Origin: JAWLFI01 sp041685645
Lineage (GTDB): Bacteria > Bacteroidota > Bacteroidia > Chitinophagales > Saprospiraceae
Length of the DNA stretch: 35,545 bases
NCBI GenBank assembly: GCA_041685645.1
Contig: JAWLFI010000005.1
Coordinates: forward strand, 1 to 35,545
Direction of reading: 5' to 3'
The notes below the pieces were generated by a model that saw only the letters and a list, made by a program, of their open reading frames with translations, was not told the DNA's origin and did no database searches. Shown one piece after another: positions 1 through 8,462 of the stretch. The translations under genes and the position numbers were made by a program. Positions within the stretch are counted from its first letter, which is position 1, and each line of letters opens with the position of its first letter.

Positions 1-84
1 AAGCGGCCGTCCCCGATAGGGGACCGAACGAATGTGGAGCCCGGAGCATAACGCCCCCACCGGCCGGTGGGGGGACGCCCAAAT
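1..84 (+). repeat. Palindromic framework repeat, copy R1 (left end cut by window)
   Basis: This is a partial copy of a dispersed repeat family with other copies at 12347-12515, 12666-12805 and 32377-32545. It holds a hairpin at 9-24 (GTCCCC, GATA loop, GGGGAC) and a 20-bp perfect palindrome at 54-73 centred on CCGG|CCGG. The spacer between them (GGACCGAAC, then CCCGGAGCATAACG) and the tail GACGCCCAAAT (74-84) match the framework of the other copies, while the hairpin arms do not. It ends 20 bp from the stop codon of the minus-strand lipoprotein gene. Whether it works as DNA or RNA is unknown. Confidence 0.75.
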
Positions 85-103
85 ACAAATCATCACAAAA
101 AAC

Positions 104-1489
104 TTAGCCTGATTTCTGGCGGTAAGCTGAAAAAGTAGAAGGCGCAGTATGCAGACAAATGTGTTCTTCTAAGGGCGAGGGCTTGCGATTCAAAAAAGGT
201 CGGGTGTCGATGATGTAATGTCCCACGAGAGCATGGCGCTCAAAGGACAAAACCCAGACGTGCAAGAGGTGGGGCTGCTCGGCGTCCCAATGCAGGAGCG
301 GGCCATCGATACCGACGTGATGACTATCCAACCAGCGACCGTCTCCATCGGTCAATATGCTAAAATAGGGCTCAGTTTCGGCTGGAAAGGCCTGCGCCTG
401 CTCGTAGGTCTCGTAAAAGGAGTGATTTCCAAAGCCCATGGGGCGCTGCCATCCGTGATGTGCCTGATCTGTTTTGAGCCGTGGAATATCCCCGGGGCGG
501 ATGCCTGAGATGATCCATTGGGTCTGGCGGTCTTTTGCGTCCTTGTCGTATTCAATAGTTAATTCAATGAGGGTGTCTCCCGCTGTCTGTTGCCACACAC
601 TCCCCTTTGCCTGATGGGCGCGCGCCAGTCTGCCCAGTTCTGTAGTTCGCGGATCATCCCGGGTGTAAATCCCCGGGGGTGTGAAGGTAGCAAAGCGGGT
701 GCTATCGGTGAGGAAATCCTTTATGTAGTGGCTGTTTTCGGGGTAAATGATATTGGAAAACTTCTTTTTGCGCTCTCCTTTGAGCGGGTATGTGCTATTA
801 TTTTGGACATCCATTGGAAGGTTCACTGTGGGCGATATCGTGCGGAGAAGGTCGAGATTCACGGCTTGATTCTGTGGCTCTTCCCAATCTGTAAGAGCTG
901 AGGCGTAATCTTCAAAGGGGCGCGGATTGATGCTGTTAAAAAGCTCTTGATAGAGTTCGTTGGGAAAGTCAAACCAGCTATGGTGGATGGGAGCTTCGTG
1001 TCCATCGACCTCTTCGTAAACAATCACTTCCCACAAATAAGAGTTGAGACAATTCCGCGCCAGGTCAACTCGAGCAATGGGGCGCTGCCGACTGCCGTGC
1101 AGCTCAAATTGGCCGGGGCGCAATTCGACTTGATGTCGGTTCCATTCTTGATTGACGATGCCGATATAACTCAGGTATTCATCGGACAACAGGCGGTTTT
1201 GTAAGCGGGGCATCCAGGCGGCTAAATCGAGAGAGGGCATGACGATGGTATCGCCGCCGGCATTTGCCTGAAGTTCTATACTGAAGCGACTGCTATCCCG
1301 GTGATGAAAAAGTATATGATGAAAATCATATCCTTCATATGCAGGGTGACGCAAGGAGCGGTCGGGATTGTCCGGGTATTCCTCTTCAGTTAGTGATTGT
1401 AGTTCCGCCCGATTATCCGGCTCGTCAGAGGAGGGGTTCGAACTGCAACTCCAAAGGCAAAGGAGCAAAAAAAGTAAGCCAGCTTTCAT
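104..1489 (-). CDS. Putative lipoprotein of unknown function
   Basis: This 461-residue protein was not recognised. The N-terminus (MKAGLLFLLLCLWSC) is a lipoprotein signal peptide with a lipobox ending at Cys15, followed by a Ser/Asp/Glu-rich linker. It is therefore expected to be anchored in the outer or inner membrane. The rest is soluble-looking, rich in His, Trp and Asp, and ends with a stretch that includes FERHALVGHYIIDTR. No catalytic motif of a known family was seen. It is the first gene in the window on this strand and is divergent from the S9 peptidase gene, with about 120 bp between the two starts. Its 3' end abuts palindromic repeat R1. The ATG start is supported by the signal peptide beginning immediately there. 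Confidence 0.8.
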   Translation of the reverse strand: MKAGLLFLLLCLWSCSSNPSSDEPDNRAELQSLTEEEYPDNPDRSLRHPAYEGYDFHHILFHHRDSSRFSIELQANAGGDTIVMPSLDLAAWMPRLQNRLLSDEYLSYIGIVNQEWNRHQVELRPGQFELHGSRQRPIARVDLARNCLNSYLWEVIVYEEVDGHEAPIHHSWFDFPNELYQELFNSINPRPFEDYASALTDWEEPQNQAVNLDLLRTISPTVNLPMDVQNNSTYPLKGERKKKFSNIIYPENSHYIKDFLTDSTRFATFTPPGIYTRDDPRTTELGRLARAHQAKGSVWQQTAGDTLIELTIEYDKDAKDRQTQWIISGIRPGDIPRLKTDQAHHGWQRPMGFGNHSFYETYEQAQAFPAETEPYFSILTDGDGRWLDSHHVGIDGPLLHWDAEQPHLLHVWVLSFERHALVGHYIIDTRPFLNRKPSPLEEHICLHTAPSTFSAYRQKSG

Positions 1490-1609
1490 ATTGCAGATTT
1501 TCCTTAATTAAATAACAGCGAGCGATTTCGCGATATTGTATCGACGGCAAATTAGTTATTCACCACCTCCTTGATCAATTTTCTGTATTTTAGTGGCAAA
1601 TAGAAACCT

Positions 1610-3514
1610 ATGATCCGAATGTACTTCCTTTTGATCCCTTTGCTATTGAGTGTGGGATCTTTGTTGGCACAGAATCAAACGATGACTCCCGAGCTCCTCT
1701 GGTCTTTGGGTCGGGTGAGTCCCATCGGACTCAATGATGCGGCGGACTCCCTTTATTATCGAGTGTCCTCCCCGCGCGTGGACAGCAATGACTTCGATGT
1801 GGTTTATTATCGCGTCTCGCTCTCCGGGGGCGCGGCATCGGAGTTGTCCGAAGCGCCTGATGACGAAAAATACTCTCCAAATGGAGAGTACCTTTTGTAT
1901 CACGAAGAAGTTAAGGTCAACAAGGTAACCGGTGCGGACTATTACCCCGAATTAGAGGATTCCGAGGCCTTCATTTGGGATGATTTAGCTTATCGGCATT
2001 GGGATCACAATGAAGAGGGGGCTTTTCAGCACGTGATGTATCGCCCCATAGAAGGAGGGGCCACTCAAGCCGTCGATATCATGTCCGGTGAGCCCTATCA
2101 CTGTCCGCAAAGTCCGTTTGGTGGTTCTGAAGATTACATTTGGTCGCCCGATGGGGAGCAAATTCTTTACGTTGCAAAAAAATTAAGTGGGGCGGACTAT
2201 GCGAGGAGCACAAACTCAGATATTTATTCCTATGACCTTTCCTCAGCGAAGACGAGGAATCTCACGGAGTATAATCCGGGATATGATCAGTCGCCCGCTT
2301 TTTCTCCTCAGGGACATTTGAGTTGGTTGCAAATGAAGCGCGAAGGCTATGAGTCAGACAAGAACGATATCATTTTGCGCTATCGGGGTGAAGATTACAA
2401 CCTCACAGAGCATTGGGATGAAACGGTACGCAATTTTCACTGGGCGCCCTCGGGGGATCAAATCTATTTTACGGCAGCTAAAGAAGGCACAGTACAACTG
2501 TTTTCCCTCCCCGTCAATCTGGAACAGCCTCTAGGGCAGAAGGTGAAGCAAATTACGGAGGGGGATTTCGACGTTACCGGGCTGGTCGATGTACACGACA
2601 AAGGTCTCATCCTGACTCGTCGGGATTTCAATCACGCTTCGGAGGTGTTTTTATACGAACCGGAAACAGCCCGCTGGACGGGACTGACCCGCGTCAATGA
2701 TGCCACCTATGAGGAGATCGCCACAAGTCCGGTAGAGCGCCATATGATGACAACTACGGATGGAAAAGAAATGCTTAGTTGGGTCATTTATCCCCCCGAT
2801 TTCGATCCCGGGAAAAGCTATCCGACTTTATTGTATTGTCAGGGTGGTCCTCAGGGTGCTTTGAGTCAATTTTACTCTTTTCGCTGGAATTTTCAACTCA
2901 TGGCCGCTCAGGGCTATATTATAGTAGCACCTAACCGCAGAGGTATGCCTGGGTTCGGGGTTGAGTGGAATGAGCAGATTAGCAAAGACTGGGGCGGACA
3001 AGCTATGGATGACTATCTCACGGCGATTGACTTTATGGCAGAAAAAGACTATGTGGACAAGGAACGCCTGGGTGCAATTGGTGCCAGTTATGGTGGATAT
3101 TCTGTGTACCAGCTCGCCGGTCTTCACGAGGATCGCTTTCAGACATTTATTGCTCATGCCGGTGTATTCAATTTAGAAAGCATGTACGGAACTACGGAGG
3201 AAGTCTTTTTCGTCAATTGGGATATTGGCGGCCCGTATTGGAATGAGAAAAACGCGGCGGCTCAACGCAGTTACGAGGCATTCAATCCCATTCGAAATGT
3301 TGACCAATGGGACACTCCAATTATGATCATTCAAGGAGGAAAGGATTATAGGGTGCCCATGGGGCAGAGCCAGGAAGCTTTTCAGGCTGCTCGGCTTCAG
3401 GGCATTCCCAGCAGATTCCTACTCTTTCCCGAGGAAAATCACTGGATTTTAAGTCCTCAAAATGGCTTGGTTTGGCAGCGCGAATTTTTTCGTTGGTTGT
3501 CCGAAACCTTGTAG
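1610..3514 (+). CDS. Secreted S9 family peptidase (prolyl oligopeptidase / dipeptidyl aminopeptidase type)
   Basis: This 634-residue serine peptidase probably removes dipeptides or cleaves after proline or small residues in peptides outside the cytoplasm. An N-terminal signal peptide (MIRMYFLLIPLLLSVGSLLAQ) is followed by a WD40/TolB-like beta-propeller, roughly residues 30-370, with repeated motifs such as WSPDGEQILYVA and WAPSGDQIYF. An alpha/beta-hydrolase domain follows, about 385-634. The visible catalytic triad is Ser493 in GASYGGY, Asp579 in IQGGKDYRVP and His611 in EENHW. Length and domain order are normal for bacterial S9 enzymes. The gene stands alone; the next minus-strand gene converges on it across a repeat-rich gap. 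Substrate specificity cannot be read from the sequence. Confidence 0.93.
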   Translation: MIRMYFLLIPLLLSVGSLLAQNQTMTPELLWSLGRVSPIGLNDAADSLYYRVSSPRVDSNDFDVVYYRVSLSGGAASELSEAPDDEKYSPNGEYLLYHEEVKVNKVTGADYYPELEDSEAFIWDDLAYRHWDHNEEGAFQHVMYRPIEGGATQAVDIMSGEPYHCPQSPFGGSEDYIWSPDGEQILYVAKKLSGADYARSTNSDIYSYDLSSAKTRNLTEYNPGYDQSPAFSPQGHLSWLQMKREGYESDKNDIILRYRGEDYNLTEHWDETVRNFHWAPSGDQIYFTAAKEGTVQLFSLPVNLEQPLGQKVKQITEGDFDVTGLVDVHDKGLILTRRDFNHASEVFLYEPETARWTGLTRVNDATYEEIATSPVERHMMTTTDGKEMLSWVIYPPDFDPGKSYPTLLYCQGGPQGALSQFYSFRWNFQLMAAQGYIIVAPNRRGMPGFGVEWNEQISKDWGGQAMDDYLTAIDFMAEKDYVDKERLGAIGASYGGYSVYQLAGLHEDRFQTFIAHAGVFNLESMYGTTEEVFFVNWDIGGPYWNEKNAAAQRSYEAFNPIRNVDQWDTPIMIIQGGKDYRVPMGQSQEAFQAARLQGIPSRFLLFPEENHWILSPQNGLVWQREFFRWLSETL

Positions 3515-4067
3515 GCGTATCATTCTCTGCTTACAAAAGGGCTGCGATCAGCGTGTTGTGTTCGGCAGATAGGGGGTGAGACCTTGTCATCGGTGAAACG
3601 CGGAGTGATTTGGAGTCCTGCCGCAGGTAGCGTGCAAGGTCTCTACATTAGGGTACCTCCGGAAACTATCCTTTTGCGCGAACAGCCATTTTTTTTATGG
3701 CTTAGATGTAAAATATGCACGTAACCATCGTTTATCCTCAGTCGCTTCCGGGTAGAGCGGTTCGTTACCTCCCCGCTCCACCACAGACCCTGTCACGGGG
3801 AGCGATAGCGCATCGACCTTCAATGTCCGGTCCGGCCTGCGCAATAGATGCCACTATCTAAATATAATATGTGGCATTGCGGTAACGCCCCGCAATCCTT
3901 CTACATCAGTGAACGGAAGGGCCGTTGATTGGGTTCTTTTCGATTTTTTTTGAATCCCTGGTGTTCGGGATAGGAAGTTGTTCTGGATGAGAGGTCCTGT
4001 AAGCTTGAATTACTATATAAATACTGGCAGAAAACAGAGGGGAAATGCACTGTGTTTAAGGCATCTA
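3515..4067. other. Intergenic region with hairpins, no convincing gene
   Basis: This gap lies downstream of the S9 peptidase. It contains a hairpin with 9-bp perfect arms (GAGACCTTG at 3578-3586, CAAGGTCTC at 3635-3643), a 95-bp repeat that recurs next to nadE (3653-3747), and a second inverted repeat (ATGCCAC at 3848-3854, GTGGCAT at 3871-3877). No reading frame here looks coding. A transcription terminator for the peptidase gene was not identified. Confidence 0.5.
3653..3747 (+). repeat. 95-bp dispersed repeat, short copy
   Basis: It matches 6475-6571. The first 44 bases are identical (beginning GTACCTCCGGAAACTATCC), followed by a small length difference and then a strongly similar stretch ending TCCTCAGTCGCTT here and TCCTCAGTCACTT there. 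Similarity stops at this point. This copy lacks the right-hand inverted terminus that the nadE-side copy has, so it is probably a truncated element. It follows directly on the 3578-3643 hairpin. Confidence 0.8.
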
Positions 4068-4223
4068 CTATTCAAGGCGATCCATATACAATACTACAAA
4101 AACTGAAATCAAAACAGGTATGCTAATCAGGACAAAGGGCGCAATGATGATAAGATAAGAAATTCTCTTCCACAAGGGAAGGGACCCGAAAAACGAACGT
4201 AGCTGTTTAGTTAATTCTCTCAA
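4068..4223 (-). CDS. Candidate small membrane protein (51 aa, TTG start)
   Basis: An open frame on the minus strand starts 11 nt after the response-regulator stop codon and reads a coherent small protein. It has a basic amphipathic N-terminus (RELTKQLRSFFGSLPLWKR), one long hydrophobic segment of about 25 residues (ISYLIIIAPFVLISIPVLIS and beyond) and a short charged tail ending MDRLE, then two consecutive stop codons. The pattern is typical of a single-span inner-membrane protein and is unlikely for non-coding DNA. The weak point is the start: no ATG is in frame, and TTG at 4223 is the best candidate. It could be a real gene co-transcribed with the response regulator or the remnant of a longer one. 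Function unknown. Confidence 0.35.
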   Translation of the reverse strand: MRELTKQLRSFFGSLPLWKRISYLIIIAPFVLISIPVLISVFVVLYMDRLE

Positions 4224-4234
4224 ATTTGGATTGA

Positions 4235-4621
4235 TTAACTGTAATGCGTTACGATGATGCGGTGAAGGCTATCCATCAATTGTTTGGGTTTGAAAGGCTT
4301 GATGAGGTAATCTTCGGCACCGTATTGCAGTCCGCGTTTTTTTTCTTTTTCTTCGTGTCGGGAGGTTAAGATGACCACGGGGATATGCTGAAAGTCCATG
4401 TGTTTCTTGAGTTGGGCCAACAAGCTAAACCCATCCATAATGGGCATATCAATATCGGTCAAAATCAGAGCGGGCGGATCCTTATAGTACAAGTATTTTA
4501 GCGCTTCTTCTCCGTTTTTGCGCGTCACAACATCGTATTGGGAAGAAAGACAATGCCGGACTAACTCCTTGGCAAAGTTTTCATCTTCAACTAATAATAT
4601 TTGATGTTTTGAATGTGACAT
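4235..4621 (-). CDS. Single-domain response regulator (CheY-like receiver)
   Basis: This 128-residue protein consists only of a receiver domain, so it must act by protein-protein interaction or as a phosphorelay carrier. All receiver landmarks are present: the acidic pair Glu12-Asp13 (LLVEDE), phospho-acceptor Asp56 in LTDIDMPIMDG, the switch Thr86 in VVILTSR, and Lys108 in YLIKPF. No output domain follows, and no histidine kinase is encoded nearby, so the partner kinase is elsewhere. Similar stand-alone receivers in Bacteroidota work in phosphorelays or gliding/chemotaxis-type systems, but nothing here distinguishes these. A possible small membrane protein frame follows 11 nt downstream. Confidence 0.9.
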   Translation of the reverse strand: MSHSKHQILLVEDENFAKELVRHCLSSQYDVVTRKNGEEALKYLYYKDPPALILTDIDMPIMDGFSLLAQLKKHMDFQHIPVVILTSRHEEKEKKRGLQYGAEDYLIKPFKPKQLMDSLHRIIVTHYS

Positions 4622-4777
4622 ATAAAATATATCACAATTAATATGCCATGGGAGGTAAAACAGTCACAATTCCATTGATAATCATAAAATTATACATTCC
4701 ATTATCTATTATAATTTTTGGGTATTTTCCCGACTTTGGAGGGGTTTTCCAATTTCTGGAAAGTTTTCCGGGGTTGG

Positions 4778-6436
4778 CTAGGACAAATATTTAGCGACAA
4801 TGGGCATTCGGCGACCCATACCAAAGGCTTTGGTAGAGATGCGAAGAACGGGAGCGGTCTGGTGACGCTTAAACTCGTTGATATTGACCATGCGAACCAC
4901 TCGACGCACGACTTTTTCATCAAATCCTTTTCGGATGATTGTCGATGGGTCGCGGCGCAATTCTATATACTGATATAGGATGCGGTCCAACAAGTCGTAC
5001 TCGGGCAAGCTGTCTGTATCTTTCTGGTCAGGGCGCAATTCAGCCGAGGGTGGCTTGGTGATAATATTATTGGGAATAATTTCTCCATCCTGATTAATCC
5101 ATTTTGCGAGCGCGAAAACTTCTGTTTTGTACACATCGCCCAATACGGATAAGCCCCCGGCCAGATCGCCGTATAAAGTACCATAGCCCACAGCCATTTC
5201 GCTTTTGTTTGTAGTATTGAGCAAAATATTACCAAACTTATTAGACAAGGCCATCAAAATCAATCCCCGGCAGCGACTCTGCATGTTCTCCTCGGTAACA
5301 TCAAAGGGTCGATTATCAAAGAGAGGGTGCAAAAGTTGAGTAAATGAGTCATACGGCTTGTGAATCGGAATGGTATCGTACTGAATGCCCAGGTTTTCTG
5401 CTAGCTCCACAGAGTCATCAATGGAGTGATCTGAAGAAAACCGGGAAGGCATGAGTACAGCGCGAACATTTTTAACGCCCAAAGCTTCGGCGGCCAGCAC
5501 TGTGGTCAGTGCAGAGTCTATTCCACCTGACAATCCAATAATTGCGCTGGAAAAGCCCAGTTTTTTAAAATAGTCCCGAATGCCGCACAGCAGCGCTTCG
5601 TGTATTAATTGCATTTTGTGCTTGGGTCGTTCCTGGTCTCGCGGCTGAGTAGAAATTTCTTCCAGATCATAGACTGAGAGGTCTTCGCGAAAATACTTCA
5701 TTTCGTCGTACACTCTCCCCTGACCATCAACGACAGCAGATCCTCCGTCAAAAATCAATTCCGTTTGAGCACCGACGTGATTGACGTAAAATATAGGCAA
5801 GCCATATCGCTTCCCGTTAGCTTTTAAAATATCCATTCGGGTACGGGACTGCTCAAAGGAAAAAGGGGAAGCGCTCAAATTCAATACAAAATCGGGCGCT
5901 TGTGACTTCATTTCATCCAATGGGCGAAAAGTGTACATGGGGTCAAACTCCTCATCGGACAAACCACCCACGGGAACATCCCAAATGTCTTCACATATGG
6001 TAAGGGCGATTTTCTTGCCTTTAAACTCCAGTACCTCAAAAGATTTGCCCGGCTCGAAATATCGATATTCATCGAATACGTCATAGGTCGGCAACAGCGC
6101 CTTGTACTGCTTCGCCAGGATTTTACCTTCGTGCAAAAAGTAGGCGGCATTGAATAAGTTCTTTCCTTCGGGCACGGGATTGTTCGCCGGGGCTCCCACT
6201 ACCACAGCGATACCACGAGCAGCATCTGCCAGTGTTTGTATTACGGCATCTGATTCCTCCACAAAGCCTTCAAACTCTAAAAAATCGCGGGGAGGATACC
6301 CGCAGGTAGCTAGTTCAGCAAAGCAAACAATGTCTGCTCCTTGTTCCTTGGCCACCTCGATTTGTCGGAGCATCTTCCGCTGATTCGATTCGAAATTGCC
6401 GATGTGATAATTAATTTGAGCCAGTGCTATTTTCAT
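4778..6436 (-). CDS. nadE: Glutamine-dependent NAD+ synthetase
   Basis: This 552-residue two-domain enzyme makes NAD+ from deamido-NAD+ and ATP with ammonia released from glutamine, the last step of NAD biosynthesis in the cytoplasm. The N-terminal nitrilase-type glutaminase domain (about 1-265) shows the Glu41, Lys112, Cys148 triad (FAELATCGYPP, YKALLPTYD, LTICEDIWDVP). The C-terminal synthetase domain has the pyrophosphate loop SGGIDS at 303-308 and a C-terminal region ending with GMGRRMPIVAKYLS. I chose the ATG at 6436 rather than an in-frame TTG ten codons upstream: the protein then starts MKIALAQINYHIGNF as in the family, and GGAAAGG sits just upstream as a ribosome-binding site. Confidence 0.96.
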   Translation of the reverse strand: MKIALAQINYHIGNFESNQRKMLRQIEVAKEQGADIVCFAELATCGYPPRDFLEFEGFVEESDAVIQTLADAARGIAVVVGAPANNPVPEGKNLFNAAYFLHEGKILAKQYKALLPTYDVFDEYRYFEPGKSFEVLEFKGKKIALTICEDIWDVPVGGLSDEEFDPMYTFRPLDEMKSQAPDFVLNLSASPFSFEQSRTRMDILKANGKRYGLPIFYVNHVGAQTELIFDGGSAVVDGQGRVYDEMKYFREDLSVYDLEEISTQPRDQERPKHKMQLIHEALLCGIRDYFKKLGFSSAIIGLSGGIDSALTTVLAAEALGVKNVRAVLMPSRFSSDHSIDDSVELAENLGIQYDTIPIHKPYDSFTQLLHPLFDNRPFDVTEENMQSRCRGLILMALSNKFGNILLNTTNKSEMAVGYGTLYGDLAGGLSVLGDVYKTEVFALAKWINQDGEIIPNNIITKPPSAELRPDQKDTDSLPEYDLLDRILYQYIELRRDPSTIIRKGFDEKVVRRVVRMVNINEFKRHQTAPVLRISTKAFGMGRRMPIVAKYLS

Positions 6437-6463
6437 TCCTTTCCGCTGTTCTTCAAGATAGAG

Positions 6464-6471
6464 CAAATATA
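6464..6471 (-). promoter_or_regulatory. Probable nadE -7 promoter element
   Basis: On the minus strand this reads TATATTTG, an exact match to the Bacteroidota -7 consensus TAnnTTTG, about 27 bp before the nadE ATG. No -33 TTTG/TTG is visible at the usual 19-21 bp spacing, because that position falls inside the repeat starting at 6473. Confidence 0.45.
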
Positions 6472-6472
6472 A

Positions 6473-6743
6473 GAGTACCTCCGGAAACTATCCTTTTGCG
6501 CGAACAGCCATTTTTTTTAAATTGCTTTGATGTAAAATATGCACGTAATCATCCTTGATCCTCAGTCACTTAGCTATGGCTAGTGTCATTACCACTAAAT
6601 CCGTTATAGACCAAGTCTTGATCTTTTTGCTCATATCTGCGTTGCTTCTCAGTCGCGTAGCTTCGGCTATGCTCCATCGTCTCGCCTTGATTACGCACAT
6701 ATTTTTTCACCTTCGCATCATAAAACAGTTTCCGGAGGTACTC
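6473..6743. repeat. MITE-like element with terminal inverted repeats
   Basis: This 271-bp non-coding stretch between nadE and the symporter gene is bounded by inverted repeats: GAGTACCTCCGGAAACT at 6473-6489 and its exact complement at 6727-6743. The first ~97 bp recur at 3653-3747. Inside lies a 7-bp stem closed by a TTCG tetraloop (6655-6672, GCGTAGC/GCTATGC) with one pair that is G-U on plus-strand RNA but A-C on the minus strand. No transposase is encoded, and a target-site duplication is not obvious. A minus-strand open frame runs through it but resembles no protein I know. It may be a non-autonomous transposable element or a structured-RNA repeat. Confidence 0.6.
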
Positions 6744-6807
6744 ATAACCAAATTCACCTCCGGGAGTTGTCACCAAACCCTCAATTTTAGCGCGGAGTAC
6801 CAAGAGT

Positions 6808-8253
6808 TTAGGCTCGATTCAGCGATGAACTCCCCGAGGATCGGCGCCCCAGAAGCAATTGAAAAACCACAATCATGACCGCGGTCCACAAAAAAGCGGG
6901 CAACACGGGCAGCGCCGATCCCATCCAATCCGGCATCTCCCCCGAAAATGTCAGTACAAACAACAAAATTTCTCCACTCACCAAAGCCAGGGTGCAGGCT
7001 AAAGCAGATACCTTTTTCCAATAAAACACAGCCACTATGACGGGAAATAACAAAGCACTTCCCGAAAAGGTAACGGTAACCATTGTAAAAATACTGCCGG
7101 GTCGATACCAGGCCATAAGCAAGCCCACTGCAGCGAGAATGACAACAATCCAGCGGGCGACGAGCACTTGCTGTTTTTGTCCGGCGTCCGGACGGATATA
7201 TCTCAAATAAACATCGCGAGTACCAATGCTGGAGATGGCGATCAAAATACTATCGACTGTACTCATAAAAGCAGCGAGAGCACCGGTTAAAATAAGTGCT
7301 GAAAAAGCCCCGGGGGTGTGTTTGGACAGCAACATGGGCAACACTCCGTCTGACTCCCTTGGGCTCAATGCGGGGAAATCGATGTGCCCCATAACGCCAA
7401 TGGTAACCGGTACGATAAAAAGTAGCGGGGGTATGATCGTGTAGATTACCGTTGTCTTTTTGAAGCTGCGCAGATCGCGACCCATCAAAAATCGCATGAA
7501 GATTTGCGGAAAAACGGGAAAACAAGTCGTCCATAACAAGAGAAAACTCACCCATTTCAGTGGGGTATAAAACCCATCAGCTGTCGCATCAAATAATTCC
7601 GGTTTTTCTTTGTAAAGTAAGGTGTTGGCCGCTTCTATGCCACCCATGGAATATCCCAAGACCACGAGCGCGACAAGCATCAAACTCAACATGATAATTC
7701 CGTTTTTGATGTCCATAATGACAATGCCCCGCATACCTCCCATCAGCACATACACCACGATAAATAACGTCATCAACCCAATGCCGAGATGATAACTGAT
7801 CTGTCCATTGGTCATAGTCTCCAAAATCAGCCCCCCACCTATGGCCTGCACGGCTAGAAATGGAATCATGAACAAGCACATACACAGCATAAATACGATG
7901 GACAGCAAATCGCTACCGGTTTCTCCGCGAATCATTTCCACCGGAGTCATATAGCCTTTGCGCTTTCCCAGGTGCCAGGCCTTATTGCCAATCAGGTAAA
8001 AAGTCAGGCCGGCAAAAGAGGTGCCAAAGGCCATCATAGCATAATAGCCGTAGCCCAATTGGTATGCCTCACCGGCAAATCCCAGGAAGAAAAACGCGCT
8101 AAAATTAGTGGCGATAAGTGTAAAAAAAAGTGCCGCTGTTTTTAAATTGCGATTGGAAAGAAAAAAGCTCTCCGCACTCGTCTGTTGCCGGGTATAGTAA
8201 TACCCCAGAAAGAAGGTTAAGCCGAGATACAACAGTAAAATTATATACGTCAT
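6808..8253 (-). CDS. Sodium:solute symporter family (SSS) transporter
   Basis: This 481-residue integral membrane protein has about 13 hydrophobic segments and is predicted to import a solute with Na+ in the inner membrane. The N-terminus (MTYIILLLYLGLTFFLGYYYTRQQTSAESFFLSNRNL) contains the SSS hallmark of a first helix followed by a SAESFFLSNR-type loop, and the middle carries the family segment GALAAFMSTVDSILIAISS. The substrate cannot be deduced; pantothenate, proline, acetate and sugar carriers all belong here. Its start codon overlaps the stop of the upstream DUF3311-like gene (ATGA). DUF3311 proteins are recurrent partners of SSS carriers, so the two probably form one transporter. It is the last gene of the four-gene operon. 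Confidence 0.92.
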   Translation of the reverse strand: MTYIILLLYLGLTFFLGYYYTRQQTSAESFFLSNRNLKTAALFFTLIATNFSAFFFLGFAGEAYQLGYGYYAMMAFGTSFAGLTFYLIGNKAWHLGKRKGYMTPVEMIRGETGSDLLSIVFMLCMCLFMIPFLAVQAIGGGLILETMTNGQISYHLGIGLMTLFIVVYVLMGGMRGIVIMDIKNGIIMLSLMLVALVVLGYSMGGIEAANTLLYKEKPELFDATADGFYTPLKWVSFLLLWTTCFPVFPQIFMRFLMGRDLRSFKKTTVIYTIIPPLLFIVPVTIGVMGHIDFPALSPRESDGVLPMLLSKHTPGAFSALILTGALAAFMSTVDSILIAISSIGTRDVYLRYIRPDAGQKQQVLVARWIVVILAAVGLLMAWYRPGSIFTMVTVTFSGSALLFPVIVAVFYWKKVSALACTLALVSGEILLFVLTFSGEMPDWMGSALPVLPAFLWTAVMIVVFQLLLGRRSSGSSSLNRA

Positions 8254-8462
8254 CCCTCTTCTTCTTTTTCCTCAGTCCAATACCATTTCGTAAAGGCCCA
8301 AACAGATGCTGTGAAGCCCAAATGCAATAACATAAAGGGAAATATCCAAAAGGGTAATCCCAGAAAAGATCGGCTGTCATCTGCAAAATACATGAGATAT
8401 ACCACGGCTGCTGCGGCAATGGCCACAAATAAAATGACCCAGAAAACTCCTTTTCGCATCAT
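8250..8462 (-). CDS. Small membrane protein, DUF3311-like, symporter partner
   Basis: This 70-residue protein has two hydrophobic segments (VFWVILFVAIAAAAVVYLMYF and, after FLGLPF, WIFPFMLLHLGFTASVWAF) and an acidic tail EEKEEEG. Size, two-helix layout and the position directly before a sodium:solute symporter fit the DUF3311 family. The family assignment rests mainly on context and topology. The gene overlaps menA upstream (8459-8462) and the symporter downstream (8250-8253) by 4 nt each, so translation is probably coupled. Its likely role is an accessory subunit or stabiliser of the carrier. Confidence 0.75.
   Translation of the reverse strand: MMRKGVFWVILFVAIAAAAVVYLMYFADDSRSFLGLPFWIFPFMLLHLGFTASVWAFTKWYWTEEKEEEG

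Noticed and set aside
6570..6803. Minus-strand open frame of 77 codons through the MITE-like element
   Set aside because: It crosses the inverted terminus of the repeat, resembles no protein family and depends on a start outside the element; more likely incidental.
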